From contig JAKNDB010000087.1 of the NCBI GenBank assembly GCA_024305405.1, positions 9,178,501 to 9,242,500 of the forward strand: DNA of 64,000 nt, read 5' to 3'. Made by a program: the position numbers and the translations under genes. Below the pieces are notes generated by a model. That model did no database searches, was not told where the DNA came from, and saw nothing but the letters and a program-made list of their open reading frames with translations. This DNA comes from Dirofilaria immitis. Taxonomy: Eukaryota > Nematoda > Chromadorea > Rhabditida > Onchocercidae. Of this stretch, positions 52,460-64,000 are shown one piece after another. Positions within the stretch are counted from its first letter, which is position 1. The number at the start of each line of letters is the position of its first letter.

Positions 52460-55400
52460 ATGGTAATCCGAGTATCATCACCACATGGCTTAGGATGGAT
52501 TGTTGCAGCTTTTTTCATCGTTGCTGATATGGTCGGTGGTGGAATTGTGGCAATGCCCGTCGCATTCCTTCAGACTGGTAAATGATAAAATAAATAGAAC
52601 TTTTTTATAATAATATTTCATAATATTTAAACTAAATTTTGTCATATCTAATTGTTTTATCAAAATCATTTATCATCTTTTCCAAAAGTCATAGAAATAG
52701 AAATGATAGCTTTAGACTTTAATTAGAGCTTGCTGAGTATTTTTAAGATGCCAATTTATATCTATAATCAATATGATAGTAATGATGACATTAGAGGATA
52801 AGAATTGTCAAATAATTGAATAACTCTATAGTTTTATTTGATCATTAGGTAAAGGGAAAAGATTCAAATTTATCATTGAATAAGCTTTAGATTAGCAAAT
52901 AGTTCCAACTGATGTAATTTTAATTTCAATTTTAATTTGAATTAATATCTCATATTTTAATTAATACCTTTATAACAGAAACAATTCTTTATAATATATA
53001 TTCAGTAACAAATTTCAATTTTAAAACAATAAAGAAAAAGAAAAAAAATTAGTCAAATATCTCAAAATTTTTGTTGCAGGACTCACTGTTGGAATTACAT
53101 TTATGATTGTAATAACGATATTCTTTGCTTATACGGCTTATTTACTTGGCCAAAACTGGATCATTATGCAAAAACGTTGGCCAGTTTATCAGAATCATTG
53201 TCGTAAACCATATCCTGAAATGGCAATGAGAAGTATGGGAAAAACGATGAAGTAATAATTTCAAATTCTCTTTTATTTTTCTTTCTTTTGATTTTTTTAT
53301 CATCATCATTATTCTCTCCTTATCACTGTCATTTATCAAATTATCAGTATTTTTTATAAAATTACATGTATTAATGAATATGAACTAAAAATTTCAGGAC
53401 AATTGCTGCTCGTATTGTTTATTTGACGATGTTTGGCACATCAGTAGTATTTATACTACTTTCATCTAAAATATTTCAACATTTTCTGGCATCATTTTTT
53501 GGAATTAATATTGGCCTTTGCTATTTGATTTGTATTACTACTCTTGCTATTATGCCACTTACATACCTTAAATCACCGGCTGATTTTTGGTAATATATTA
53601 AGAAAAAATATTAATTATGATTTATTTAATTGATTAATATTTTTGTCATCAGTTACAAGTGATATTTTTCATTTCATTTCATTTCAGGATAGCAATTATA
53701 GTCGCAATGATATGCACTATTATGGCCGTTTTACTGATTGCTTTAGGTATTAGTTTGGATGCAGGTGCATGTATTCCTGAAGCACATTATCCGAAAGCTT
53801 CAATTAGTGGTGCAGTGGTCAGCTTAGGTACTTTCCTGTTTGCATTTAGTGGTCATCAAGTATTTCCTACTATACAACATGATATGTATCGTCCCGTTGA
53901 TTTTTCCAAATCAATCATTCTTGGCTTTTGTAGTAAGTTTGATATGATTGTTAATCTTTTTTTTGCTTTTTCTTCCTCGCTTTCTTGATAAAAATAATCA
54001 ATTAATAAATTAAATGAAAATCATTAAATTTAGAAAAAATCAATAAATCTAATTAGCATTTATTAGTATGTAGCTAGCTAGCTTTATTTATTTGTTCATA
54101 CATTCATTATCAATAAAAAACAAAAAATTATCTTTTAAAAATTAGACAATAGAAATTAATTAATAATAATAATAATAATTGAATTCTAAAAATGTTTAAT
54201 ATTATTAGTGAAAATATTTGATAAAAATTTTGTTAAAATAAATGAAATTATTTTTAGATTGTTAGGCATATTTTTTTGTTTTTTGATTTTTCTTTCGAAT
54301 TTATGATTTTTCAGCATAATTTTGTAATGTTATCATATAAGAATATTTTAAAATTTACAGTTGTTACATTCCTATATATGCCATTATCAATTTACGGTTA
54401 TCTGACATACGGTAGTAGCATGCATAGTTCCGTAATCGATTCCGTACAAACATCATGGATCCGACATGCAGCAAATTTGGCTATAGCTATTCATTGTATT
54501 CTGGCTTTAATCATTATGGTAAATCCATTAAATCAACAAGCTGAACATTTCTTCAATGCACCACATTGTTAGCTTGTCAATTTTTAAAAATTTCAATTAT
54601 CAAAATTATCACGATGATAATTTTATCTTATCACACTTATTTACGCATATATATATATATATGATGATATGTATTGTAATTCGTATTTATGATGATATTT
54701 CTATTATGATTCGTGCAAAAATATTATGATAGCATTAATAATAGATTAGTAATAATGGTATACTTAATATATTTAAAATATTTCATCGAATAATTTAAGT
54801 ATAAATTACTTAATAAAGAGTTGAATATATAGTTATAAAGTTTGCAAATTTGACTAATTTATTAATTTTATATTTTGAAGTAATAATTACTAATGTATTA
54901 CTAATAATTACTAATTGTCTAAAAGACATTTATTTTTTTCACAATTTATTTTTAATTTTTATAGCATTTGGAATTCAACGTGTGTTAATACGTACCGGTG
55001 TACTTAGTACGATACTATTTTGTGCCTTAACAGTTCCTGATTTTGGACCATTCATGAATTTAGTTGGCGCATTAACAAATCCACCAACTTGTGTTGTGCT
55101 ACCAGCATTGACAAACTTATATTTGAATGCAATGAATATTGATGAAAAAACCCGCGATTACAAAATACCAACATTTGCTGAGTAAGTATTATTTCCTGTT
55201 CCATATATATATATCTTATAATAAGGATTGTTATATTTATTCAATCGAATAATTCATCCATATTTTTACATAATTCTTTTTCATCATTTTTGCAGCGTAA
55301 TACGAAGAACTGATATAAAAAACTTTTCTGGAATGTCTTCATTATTGGTAAGCAAAAATATAAATTCATAAAATCAAGAAATTTTAGATAAAAAAATACA

Positions 55401-56013
55401 AACAAATAAGAAAATTTAAACAATTTTAATTAAAGAAAAAATGTTTGATATATTCAATTAGGCAATATTATTAATTCAAATTATAAAAAATAAAGCTTTT
55501 AGTATGCTTTTTGATATTTTTATTTTAATTATTAAATTTTCATAAATACGTAAATCGCTCTTTTGATTTCGTTGTTTATTTAAAAAAAAAAAAGTAAAAA
55601 TGGTTAAGTTGAAGTAAACAAAGAAGCATTCTGTACAAATTTGCAACATTCTCTCTTTCCCTCTCTTTTCTCTCTCTCCTTATTATTATTATCCATCAAT
55701 AACTAATGCATGACATATATTAGATAATTTCATTTATTGATAATAAATAAATGAAAGAAATAAACTAATAAGATCATAATCTATATTTGTTTCAGTTGTT
55801 GCACTAATAGCTGGTATTGTAAGCGCCTATTTAGCTATACAAGAAATTTTAACAGTTAATTTTACACCACCATGCTATCTACGATCCTTGATCGCCCAAT
55901 CTGATATAATGTTGCATAATGAAAAGATTAATTGCTGTGGAATGGAGCAGAATATTTACATCTTTGGTAATGCTACCGAAATGTGTCAAGAATCGACCCA
56001 AATATTATCATAA
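52460..56013 (+). CDS. Amino acid transporter (Aa_trans/AAAP superfamily), 8 exons, about 474 aa
   Basis: Multi-pass transporter of the AAAP group (SLC32/36/38 relatives), expected to move amino acids across the plasma or a vesicle membrane. Exons: 52460-52577, 53080-53251, 53398-53589, 53688-53932, 54361-54567, 54965-55181, 55296-55347, 55796-56013. Family hallmarks are the first helix with [14 protein letters not shown] (23-36), [16 protein letters not shown] in the middle, [23 protein letters not shown] and [16 protein letters not shown]. About eleven hydrophobic helices can be counted. The C-terminus is short, Cys-rich (NCCGMEQN) and has an N-glycosylation sequon (NAT). The first six joins agree in phase. 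The last join (55347/55796) is one base short: exon 8 must be read as GTT GCA CTA ATA, which needs one extra G. Closest relatives appear to be worm-expanded members; the substrate cannot be inferred. The gene is convergent with the downstream kinase. Confidence 0.9.
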
Positions 56014-56237
56014 TAATACAATTTATTGATTATCTTTTATCAACTGATAATGAAAATTATATTCATTCATATTTATTATATGTGCTTCCATTTTTTAAAC
56101 AATTTATCACTTTGATTAATTTTGGAAATTATTATTTGGCAATTGTAGAAATTTTAAAAATGTAAATGCTATTATTCATTGAAATAATTTATTTTCTTTT
56201 TGTATTATAATATTATGAAAAATTTTTGTATTATAAG

Positions 56238-56243
56238 AATAAA
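56238..56243 (+). promoter_or_regulatory. Candidate poly(A) signal of the transporter
   Basis: AATAAA lies about 225 nt after the stop codon and before the convergent kinase gene. It is plausible but not unique in this AT-rich DNA. Confidence 0.4.
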
Positions 56244-57408
56244 AGATTGAAAAATAATTTAACAAATTAAAATTGATACACTTATCTTTTCATCTTTCAT
56301 ATTAAACAAATAAAAATCATTTAAAGCATTTCATCTATTTTATTATTCATTTTTTCCTTTTCCTTCACTTCATTTCATGTAATACGAAATTAATTTTATT
56401 TATTTAATTCTATCTATTCATTCTGTAATTATCATTTTTGAAGCATTTTTATAAATTTTTTTGAATTTATTCATATTATATCATAATAATAATGCAGCAA
56501 TTTCTTTTTTTTGTAAACAATTTCTGAATGAAAAGAAAAAGAAAATAATAACGTATGAAATTGTTGAATTCTAATGAGATAGATTGTTAAATTATGCAAA
56601 AATTGTTAATTGAAAAATTTTTAATTAAAACATTGTCATATAAATCATTTCATACCTATATAATATCCAATCCTTTTTTTGTCATTGTTAAAAATAGTTT
56701 CTATTTAAATTCAATTCAATGTTAGATTTTACTGTTAATTTGCATTGACATATAATTTTTAATTCGCATTATCAATATGATTTTAGTAATAATAGCGAAT
56801 TGTTTATAAATCAAAATTCTATACATTCAAATAATATTTAAAGAATTTTCATTATTTCTTCCCATGTCATAATTTTAATTGATAGAGCTTATCATAAAAA
56901 TTCATGCTAGCATTATCATACAAAATGTAATGAATACAAATAATATGATATACTCTACTAATTAATCACATTTCATCGTTTAAATTTTATAAAAATGACG
57001 AAAAGATAATTGTAATTGAGAAAGAGAAAAAGAAAAGATGAACTTGTCATGATAAAATATCAAATGAACAACAGGATAAGATTGTTACAAAAATCAAAAA
57101 TATAAAAATCGATTCTTTCTCAAATTTTGCATAAAAAACAAATTGAAATTGAAAATGTTACCAAAAAAATATAAGTATCAATCGATAAAAACGAATAATG
57201 AAAGTTTAAAAAAAACAGTTTTTGTTCATAATTTAATTTCTATCACTTTTTATATCTTATTAACGATGTTAATAAATTTTATGAAATAATTATTTGTTAT
57301 AAAAATATATTACGAATTATATTTTCCTAATTAATATTTATTTATTTTAAAATCATAACTAGGAAAAAAATTATATGAATATATGTATATATTGTAAGAA
57401 ATATAATA
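56244..57408. other. 3' intergenic region between convergent transporter and kinase
   Basis: AT-rich sequence with no exon-like segment or repeat of note. It is bounded by the probable poly(A) signals of the two tail-to-tail genes. Confidence 0.5.
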
Positions 57409-57414
57409 TTTATT
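57409..57414 (-). promoter_or_regulatory. Poly(A) signal of the kinase gene
   Basis: TTTATT on the plus strand (AATAAA on the minus strand) lies about 55 nt downstream of the kinase stop codon, the expected spacing. Confidence 0.55.
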
Positions 57415-57468
57415 GAAAATTCTCAAATTTGTTATCATTTTCGTTATACATTTAATAATTATAATTTA

Positions 57469-60167
57469 TTATTGAACTGGCAAATCATCACGTGTTGGAC
57501 GATCATGTCCCATATTTTCAGCATGATGAATTTCTGATGGACTTCGTTCAAAACTTAGTGGATTAGACGGTGAAGTAATAGATGATATGCTATCATCCCA
57601 ATCATATCGCATCGTTAGCACAATACCATTTTCATTTGCTATCTGTAAAATATTATTATTTACATTCTAATTTTTATAATATATTTTTATTTGATGTATA
57701 TTTGTTCATCTACCTATGTTTTCTTATATTTAATTTTACTCCTAAAATTACATGAATACGTATATTTCGATATTTTAAAATTAAAACCTTTACTTTTTAA
57801 TTCTTAAAAATTTTTTTCGATTTTTCAATACAATGAAACAATTTATAATTTAAAAAAAAAAAAAACAAATATTTGGTAATTTCAAAATAGTTTGCAGTAT
57901 TATCATTTATTGAAATAAAAAGAAATAAATTAAAAAAGAAAGTAATAAAATGAAATAAATGAACAATACTTTATTTAGAATATTATAAATGGAAGCATAT
58001 GGTGGAGCTTCATGAAATTGCAATTTATCAATAATTTGCAAAATTTGATCATACTGTAATGGACAGTTATCAAAAAATGCTTCTTTTGCTATTGTTCTTG
58101 CATCTTCCTTTGCTTTTGTACTAATAAACGATCTGAAATAATTAACATTTTTAGAATTTTTAAAGAAAAAATGATTTCAAATATTTACTTCTTTTAATGA
58201 TTCATTTCATTTTCTAAAATATTATAATATTTTTCTAAATTTAAATTTCATCATATTAATTTAAAAAAAAAAAATCAATAATTGTTGACCAGTAATAGAA
58301 CGCCATGGAAGTGATCCCTTCGTCAGTTCAACCATCATATATAACCATGATTCTAAATCATCACGTCGTGCTAAATCTTGTCGATGATGAGCATTTAATG
58401 AGCCGTATCGTGTCGTACCACGCCAACCCATTTCACCACGTGATGGTAATACTTGTAAATTCTATAATTATTATTATATTAATTTATTATCATTAATAGT
58501 TTTCTGATATTATTTAAGCTTCTTTACGAGTAATTCTTTCAAATATAGATAGTAATTCAATATCAATGTCTATCTTTTTCATTGAAACATCTTCATCTTT
58601 TCCTTTGTTTTTATTAACAGTTACTTAGAAAATTTAAATTATCTATTAGTTGTAATCGATTAATTGTTTACAATTTGAATATTTAATCAGATTTTATTAT
58701 AACTTTTTTCTTTGTGATATAAAAATATAATTTCTTTTTTTTACGATAATAAAATAATAATATATTTAAAGAGAAACTCGATTAAGATAACGTCTTGCAA
58801 GACCAAAATCAAATATAAAAATATAATGATGCTGATGATCAGCTCTATTGCCAACTGCAAAATTGCCAGGTTTAATATCACGAGAAAGGAAACCACATTG
58901 ATGTAATTCTTCGATAGCGCTCAATGTTTGCATTGCTATTTGAGTTGAAGTCTCTATAAGTCTTTTCCTTTTTTAATAATATTAAAATTTGAATTTCTTA
59001 GGCTTTCCTTTTACGAGTTTCAATTCAACAATTATGCATTATTATGAAGGAAATTAGTCAAAAAAAAAAGATATAAAATGGATGAAACTTAAAAGGACTA
59101 ATTTCTATAAAGTTAACAAATGAAATTTTGTAAAATTTCTGCGCTTCCTCCTACATTTTTCTGTCAAAAATTTTAAAACATTTCGAAGTTTGAAAAGTAT
59201 ATTTTATTCATTTCGAAAACAAAGCCAAAAATAAAATGTACGAAGTGTAAAATGTCGATTAGGTTGTCGGTTACGTAACTTATTTAGATCTGGTCCAAGC
59301 AATGACATCACAACGAACATAAATTCTTGTTTGACATAACCCTATAAATTTTGTAGGTTAAAAATGGAATTTAAACTAAGATGATTTTTATATTATCCGA
59401 TCCTAGAAAATATTATATATTATATTTGATATCATTTTCACAATTGACTTGAATTAGTGATTACGAGAATTGAATTCAATTAATTATTCTTTATTGCGAA
59501 TATTTCTGATTTAATATGATATCAATATTTTTTAAATACATAAAACCATACATAATCATACATCCTGCAGATATGCTTACAATGTCGTTGATTTGCTATT
59601 CGCAATACACCAATTTCAACTTTTAAAACTGTTTTACTGAATTTTTCAGCTTTTAACGCTACTGATCTAAGGAATTACTTCATTCTATTTCGGGATAATT
59701 AGCATATTGTAAATAATATCGTTGATAATGAAAATGAAAAATGAATGAATCAATTAATTTGGCTCGTAATTAACAAGTATGAAAAAGAAATGCACAAATC
59801 ATATTCGTATTATTGTTACATAATAATATTTATTATTAATTTTATCATTATCATTAATATTTGTAGTATTCGAATTCGATTTTAATCAAATAAACTCTAC
59901 AATTATTTCTAATATTTAATAATAGCGAGAAAATGAATGGCAAAAATTTTGAACTTATATTTTGTAATTCTGATAATATTTGCTAAAGTCAATTTTAATA
60001 AACTTTACTTACTTTTCGTCATTCTCACATCTAGCCAAGAAAACACTTCCATAACCGCCTTCACCAATAATTGATATCAATTTATATGCTTTATTTCTAG
60101 CTGATAATACAATATCATCAACAGAAGGTAATCGATCATTATCCGAAATTATTTGTCCCTTATCCAT
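57469..60167 (-). CDS. CK1/tau-tubulin-kinase-like protein kinase, 7 exons, about 351 aa
   Basis: Ser/Thr kinase fold of the casein kinase 1/TTBK group, a group greatly expanded in nematodes. Exons in transcript order: 60167-60013, 59666-59552, 59341-59242, 58953-58778, 58461-58290, 58132-57970, 57642-57469. Visible landmarks: Gly-loop IGEGGYGSV (34-42), VALK with Lys57, helix-C Glu69, FMFVVMSLLG, the catalytic loop FLSRDIKPGNF (Asp149), DFG (172-174), the CK1 hallmark RGTTRYGSLNAH, RRDDLESW, and LPWRS. The usual HRD is SRD. The catalytic Lys, Asp and DFG are kept, so activity is possible. A Ser/Pro-rich tail of about 57 residues ends DDLPVQ. Six of the seven exons join in phase; the join 58290/58132 is one G short of an open frame. 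An in-phase acceptor inside exon 6 (after ACAAAAG) exists but would drop residues expected from the family. Confidence 0.9.
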
Positions 60168-63100
60168 TTATTTAAATGTTACTTCCACAAATAGCAAACA
60201 ACAAATAATCATTCAACGATTAAATCCACACACTTTGTCAAGCATTTCAGAATGATATATAAACTGATCACGGATTTGTATAAATTTAGAAATAAATATT
60301 GCTTACTTTTTTATTGTCCTTTTATTTGTATCTCATACAAATTTGCATTCATATATAATAATAACAGTAGGGAAAATCATTTTGCAAATTTCAAAAATGA
60401 TCGGATAAACATATTTTCATAAGTATTTGCAACAACGCGTATTGCTTGTAAGAATTAAGTTGCATATTATGTAATTAACCTGCACACTTAATGAGATGTT
60501 TACATAAATTTCTCTAAGCTGATTAATTATAAAATGAAATGCAACATTAAATTTACTCATTTATTTTAATCAATTCATAAAATTAAAGATAAAAGGGAAG
60601 AAAATGAATGTACGAAATTTTGTTTCAAATGAAATTTTGATTATATTCTAAAAAGAAAAATAATATATTATGAACTAAATAATATAATTATGCCATTTAT
60701 CAAAGTTTCTTTTCAGAATGTAATGAAAAAATTTCAAAACGATAAATGGCCAAAGCAAAATTGATGTGAAGTATGTTACAGTAATTTTATCAATTATGAT
60801 AATTTAGAAAAATTCTAAAAGAAAATGTGAGAGAATGATCAATTAAATAGATTGAGCGTCTAAATATTTCTTTAAAAAAATTCCAAACATAGCATTCATA
60901 AATTCAATTATTATCAACCAATTAGAACTAAAAAAAATGAAATCAAAAAATCAGCAAATTGAGTAATAAAGTAGAAATAAAACAAACTTATTTAAAAAAA
61001 AAAAACAAACTGCTTAACTAATTAAAAATAATACTGAGAAAATTTACTGAAGAAATTGTTGATTTCATTGAAGATACTGGAAATATTTATATTTAAATCT
61101 GAAAAAAACAGTTTGTTAGAATCATAGCAATTGTAAACTTTTAAGATTGATTATGAGCAGGGAAAAAGTAATTGATGATATATGGAGAAAACAATTTCTC
61201 ATTAATAGAACAACTATTTAAATTAAAAAACTTGATTTATCCTCTTTATTCATAAATGATAAATGGAAAGATAAATCAAATTTTTGATCGTTATATTTAG
61301 GCTAACAATTTGTGGAATCTTTTGATAATCGCTAATAGGAAATATCAATCGATGTATTTATATGTTGTTAGGATGTAATGCTGTATAAAAAATTTAATCA
61401 TTTAAATGATTAAAGTGATTAAATAATATTTTGAAATATATTTAAAAATGTATATCATATCCAGCATACAATCTAAGGATTATTTAAAAATTAAATTATT
61501 CATTATTGTAATTAACTTGAAGAATTTTTTTCAATTTTTACATTGCAATTTTATCAACTGCCAATTATTATTATTGCTTATAAAAATGGTTGCTGAATCA
61601 GTCATTTTATTTAGTGGAATATTACAATATTTATTGACTGCAAAATTATTACATTATGAGTTGTTGACATTACTTGATCATCTTATTAAATTTTTGGATT
61701 ATTTTTTTTGAACATAGCAAATCCATGTTACTTTTCGAAATCTGATTTTCTTATTTTTTAAATGAATTTTGAATGAAAGATAGGATGTAATAATTATAAT
61801 ATAAATTCAATATCCATTTATCAGATTTGAATTTTTAAACGCAAATGAGAATTTTGAAACAATAGATATATAGAAAAGATTTAAATGACAACTTCTTCAA
61901 ATATTATTTTTCATTATGCCTTAAATTTTATTTATCGGAAGAATCTATTTCAATTTATAAATCAGTCATCATTGATGACTTATCTGAAATGCTTAATTAA
62001 TCAAAAAAACACGAGATTTAAATAATTTGAACACCTAGAGGATTTGAACTATCTGTTTTTCTTTTCTCGAATATAAATTATAAAATAAAGACAAAAGTTC
62101 TACGGGTATTACGGTATTCATTTTGATAATCGTAGAGCCGTTCTATCGCTGATAATCTGGCATGATTATAAGTTTTAATTTCTTTTTAGACATGAATTTA
62201 AAATTAAAAGTTTAGGAGAAACATTTAATACTGTCTGATTGCTTTATTAAGAATGATAATAATAGAAAATTGCAATATTTATGGCATTCAAACTCATTAT
62301 CAAAATTTTTTTCCCTTAAGTTTGCGCACCTTGAATTGAAAATATGCTTTAATCGTTAGCATTGCTTAGATAGTTCAAGCTGAGAAAGTAATTGGTGTTA
62401 GATCCTTCATGATGCATTAGAAACATTGAAAGTATGATTCTGATACATTTTAAATTGTGACACATCCAGGAACTTTTACGACTCTTTTTTCTTTTAACTT
62501 TTTCGATTTATTAGTTGAACGATCAGGCGGTATCTGTATATCACGCAAGAAATTTCACTTTGTCTTATTTAAAAAAGAGCTGTTAGAAAGTTTTGTTGAT
62601 AAATCGATCTTATTTTTATCTCAATTATTGACATTATTTAAAATATTTTAGAACGAAATTGAATGAAAATAATTTAAATTATTTAAAAAAGATTAGACGT
62701 TTTTATATAACTATTATATACATGGACGCTTATCATCATCTATCTACTCGTTATCACTGATATTACATGGTTATTAATATATTTGGGCTAAATAACGATT
62801 GGAAAAAAATAATGAGCATTATTAAATGTATGTATCTCAATATTCTTTGAGAATCTAACTGATTATATGTTCGGCATTCTTCAGGAATTAAACGTTTTAT
62901 GTGCAGTACTTTTTGAGAATTAAATATATTCAATCGTTTCATTATCATTGCTACTATTATTAGTTAATATTATTTAGATGATGATGTGATATTTATGATA
63001 ACATATAAAATAATACATTATAGCTTGAGAGCAGCAATTAATAATATAAATAATAAATCAAAATAATAATTGATAATTAATGTGAGCTATTATGCATATT

Positions 63101-64000
63101 TGTATGATGAAAATAATAGGTATATATTAATATTCAGGTAAGATGATGGATATAAATAATAAGGAGAAGAGATTAAGAATAAAAATATAGTACGAAGTAG
63201 ACAAATACGAAAAGTCATGCTTCGATTCTATCCAATATTTATATCGGACACATCGGGATTTCATCTGATAATTGATCGCGAAAAGCTTGGAAAAGTTAAT
63301 AGATTAGACATTATTTCTTTAAAATTAATTTTTTACATTACAGCTTGAATAATATGCTTAATATAAATATATATAATTTATTGATTTATTCATTTAAGCA
63401 TTATGATTGAAAAATTTAATAAATTTTCACTATAAGATAAAAATTGACTGAATTTGAAAATTGCATTATTTGTTTGAAAAGCAAAAGAAAACGAATCGTT
63501 TTTTTTTTCGTTTCATTTATATAATTATATAATTTTTGAATTAAAAAAACAGATGTTTAACAGTGAAAATTCAGGAATTTACATTCCAATATTCTCCAAA
63601 AGTTAAATGTATCTATGTTTAATATTTTTTAAGTGTTAAATGCACACATGTGTCTATAATAAGTCATACAATTTCATACCCAATTATATTACATGAATCA
63701 GAAATTCAGAAATTCATCACATGAATCAGGAATTCAGAAATTCATGCATGTGAAATTTTATAACTTATTAAACACTTTTTATAATTTAATCAAAAAGAGG
63801 TTTAATGATAGGAATAATTTGAGGAAATGAATTAAAGATAAAATGTTTAAATCATTTCACTGTCGTACGGTGGAAAAATTTCGTAAATTTTCAATATAAA
63901 AAGCAAATGTTTTTATTTAAAAGATGTATCATTGAAATCATTAAAACTGAACAATTTTTTCTTTTGTTTTTTGATTGATAAAACAATATTAGTTGATATC
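60168..64000. other. 5' flank of the kinase gene, no gene recognised
   Basis: AT-rich DNA. Two plus-strand open frames (61448-61711 and 62457-62651) have no recognisable motif and biased composition, and are not accepted as genes. The 62457-62651 region is slightly less AT-rich. A two-copy 28-bp repeat lies near the end of the window. Confidence 0.5.
63691..63746. repeat. 28-bp tandem duplication
   Basis: ACATGAATCAGAAATTCAGA... (63691-63718) is followed immediately by a second copy (63719-63746) with two differences. The unit itself contains the sub-repeat GAAATTCA. Confidence 0.85.

Noticed and set aside
58010..58120. Alternative kinase acceptor after ACAAAAG inside exon 6 that restores frame without an extra base
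   Set aside because: It would remove residues (SFISTK) whose length matches the family between LPWRS and the FFDNCP segment, and its acceptor lacks the pyrimidine run; kept only as an alternative.
61448..61711. 87-codon plus-strand frame with hydrophobic stretches
   Set aside because: Composition is what AT-rich DNA gives by chance (Leu/Ile/Phe), and no splice partners or family match were seen.
62457..62651. 64-codon plus-strand frame with RSGGICISRKKFHF
   Set aside because: Slightly better composition, but no recognisable domain, no clear start context and no neighbouring exon.
1..64000. Search by eye for tRNA, rRNA, spliced-leader RNA genes, CRISPR arrays, transposase or reverse-transcriptase exons, and Wolbachia-like inserts
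   Set aside because: No convincing match; isolated words such as GGATTTGAAC near 62040 lack a cloverleaf, and no bacterial-type long open frame is present.

Overview
The window looks like a piece of nuclear genome from a parasitic nematode, most likely a spirurid or filarial-type worm. The DNA is strongly AT-rich. Genes are split into short exons with C. elegans-style acceptors (TTTCAG or TTTTAG) and GTAAGT/GTGAGT donors. The proteins resemble nematode families: a tandem-repeat galectin ending GIQIQ, a worm-type CK1/TTBK kinase, and an Aa_trans transporter. Species placement is inference. Gene models were assembled by hand from exon homology, splice signals and phase.

Layout: (1) 1-3.6 kb, 5' flank with a TG-rich microsatellite and a TGCAT-dense patch. 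(2) 3781-11917 (+), an 8-exon lipid phosphate phosphatase (PAP2/LPP) of 402 aa with all three catalytic motifs. (3) 11.9-22.7 kb, no gene seen, with simple repeats and small duplications. (4) 22728-26915 (+), a two-domain galectin whose N-terminal domain has a degenerate sugar-binding motif and frame breaks; one intron carries a 31-bp tandem array beside a 41-bp inverted repeat. (5) 28965-31198 (-), a 4-exon calmodulin-like protein of 168 aa with four canonical EF-hands, tail-to-tail with the galectin. (6) 31.2-52.4 kb, a 21-kb divergent interval with no recognisable gene, holding microsatellites, palindromes, a 58-bp tandem repeat and a segmental duplication. (7) 52460-56013 (+), an 8-exon amino acid transporter. 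(8) 57469-60167 (-), a 7-exon CK1/TTBK-like kinase of about 351 aa, tail-to-tail with the transporter. (9) 60.2-64 kb, its 5' flank, no gene seen.

The five genes do not form an obvious pathway or operon. They act in lipid-mediator dephosphorylation, beta-galactoside binding, calcium sensing, amino acid transport and protein phosphorylation. The PAP2 and calmodulin-like models join without any frame conflict. The galectin, transporter and kinase contain junctions that are exactly one G short of a continuous frame, and the galectin also has one surplus A in an A-run. I saw no rRNA, tRNA, CRISPR array, autonomous transposon or bacterial (Wolbachia-like) insert.
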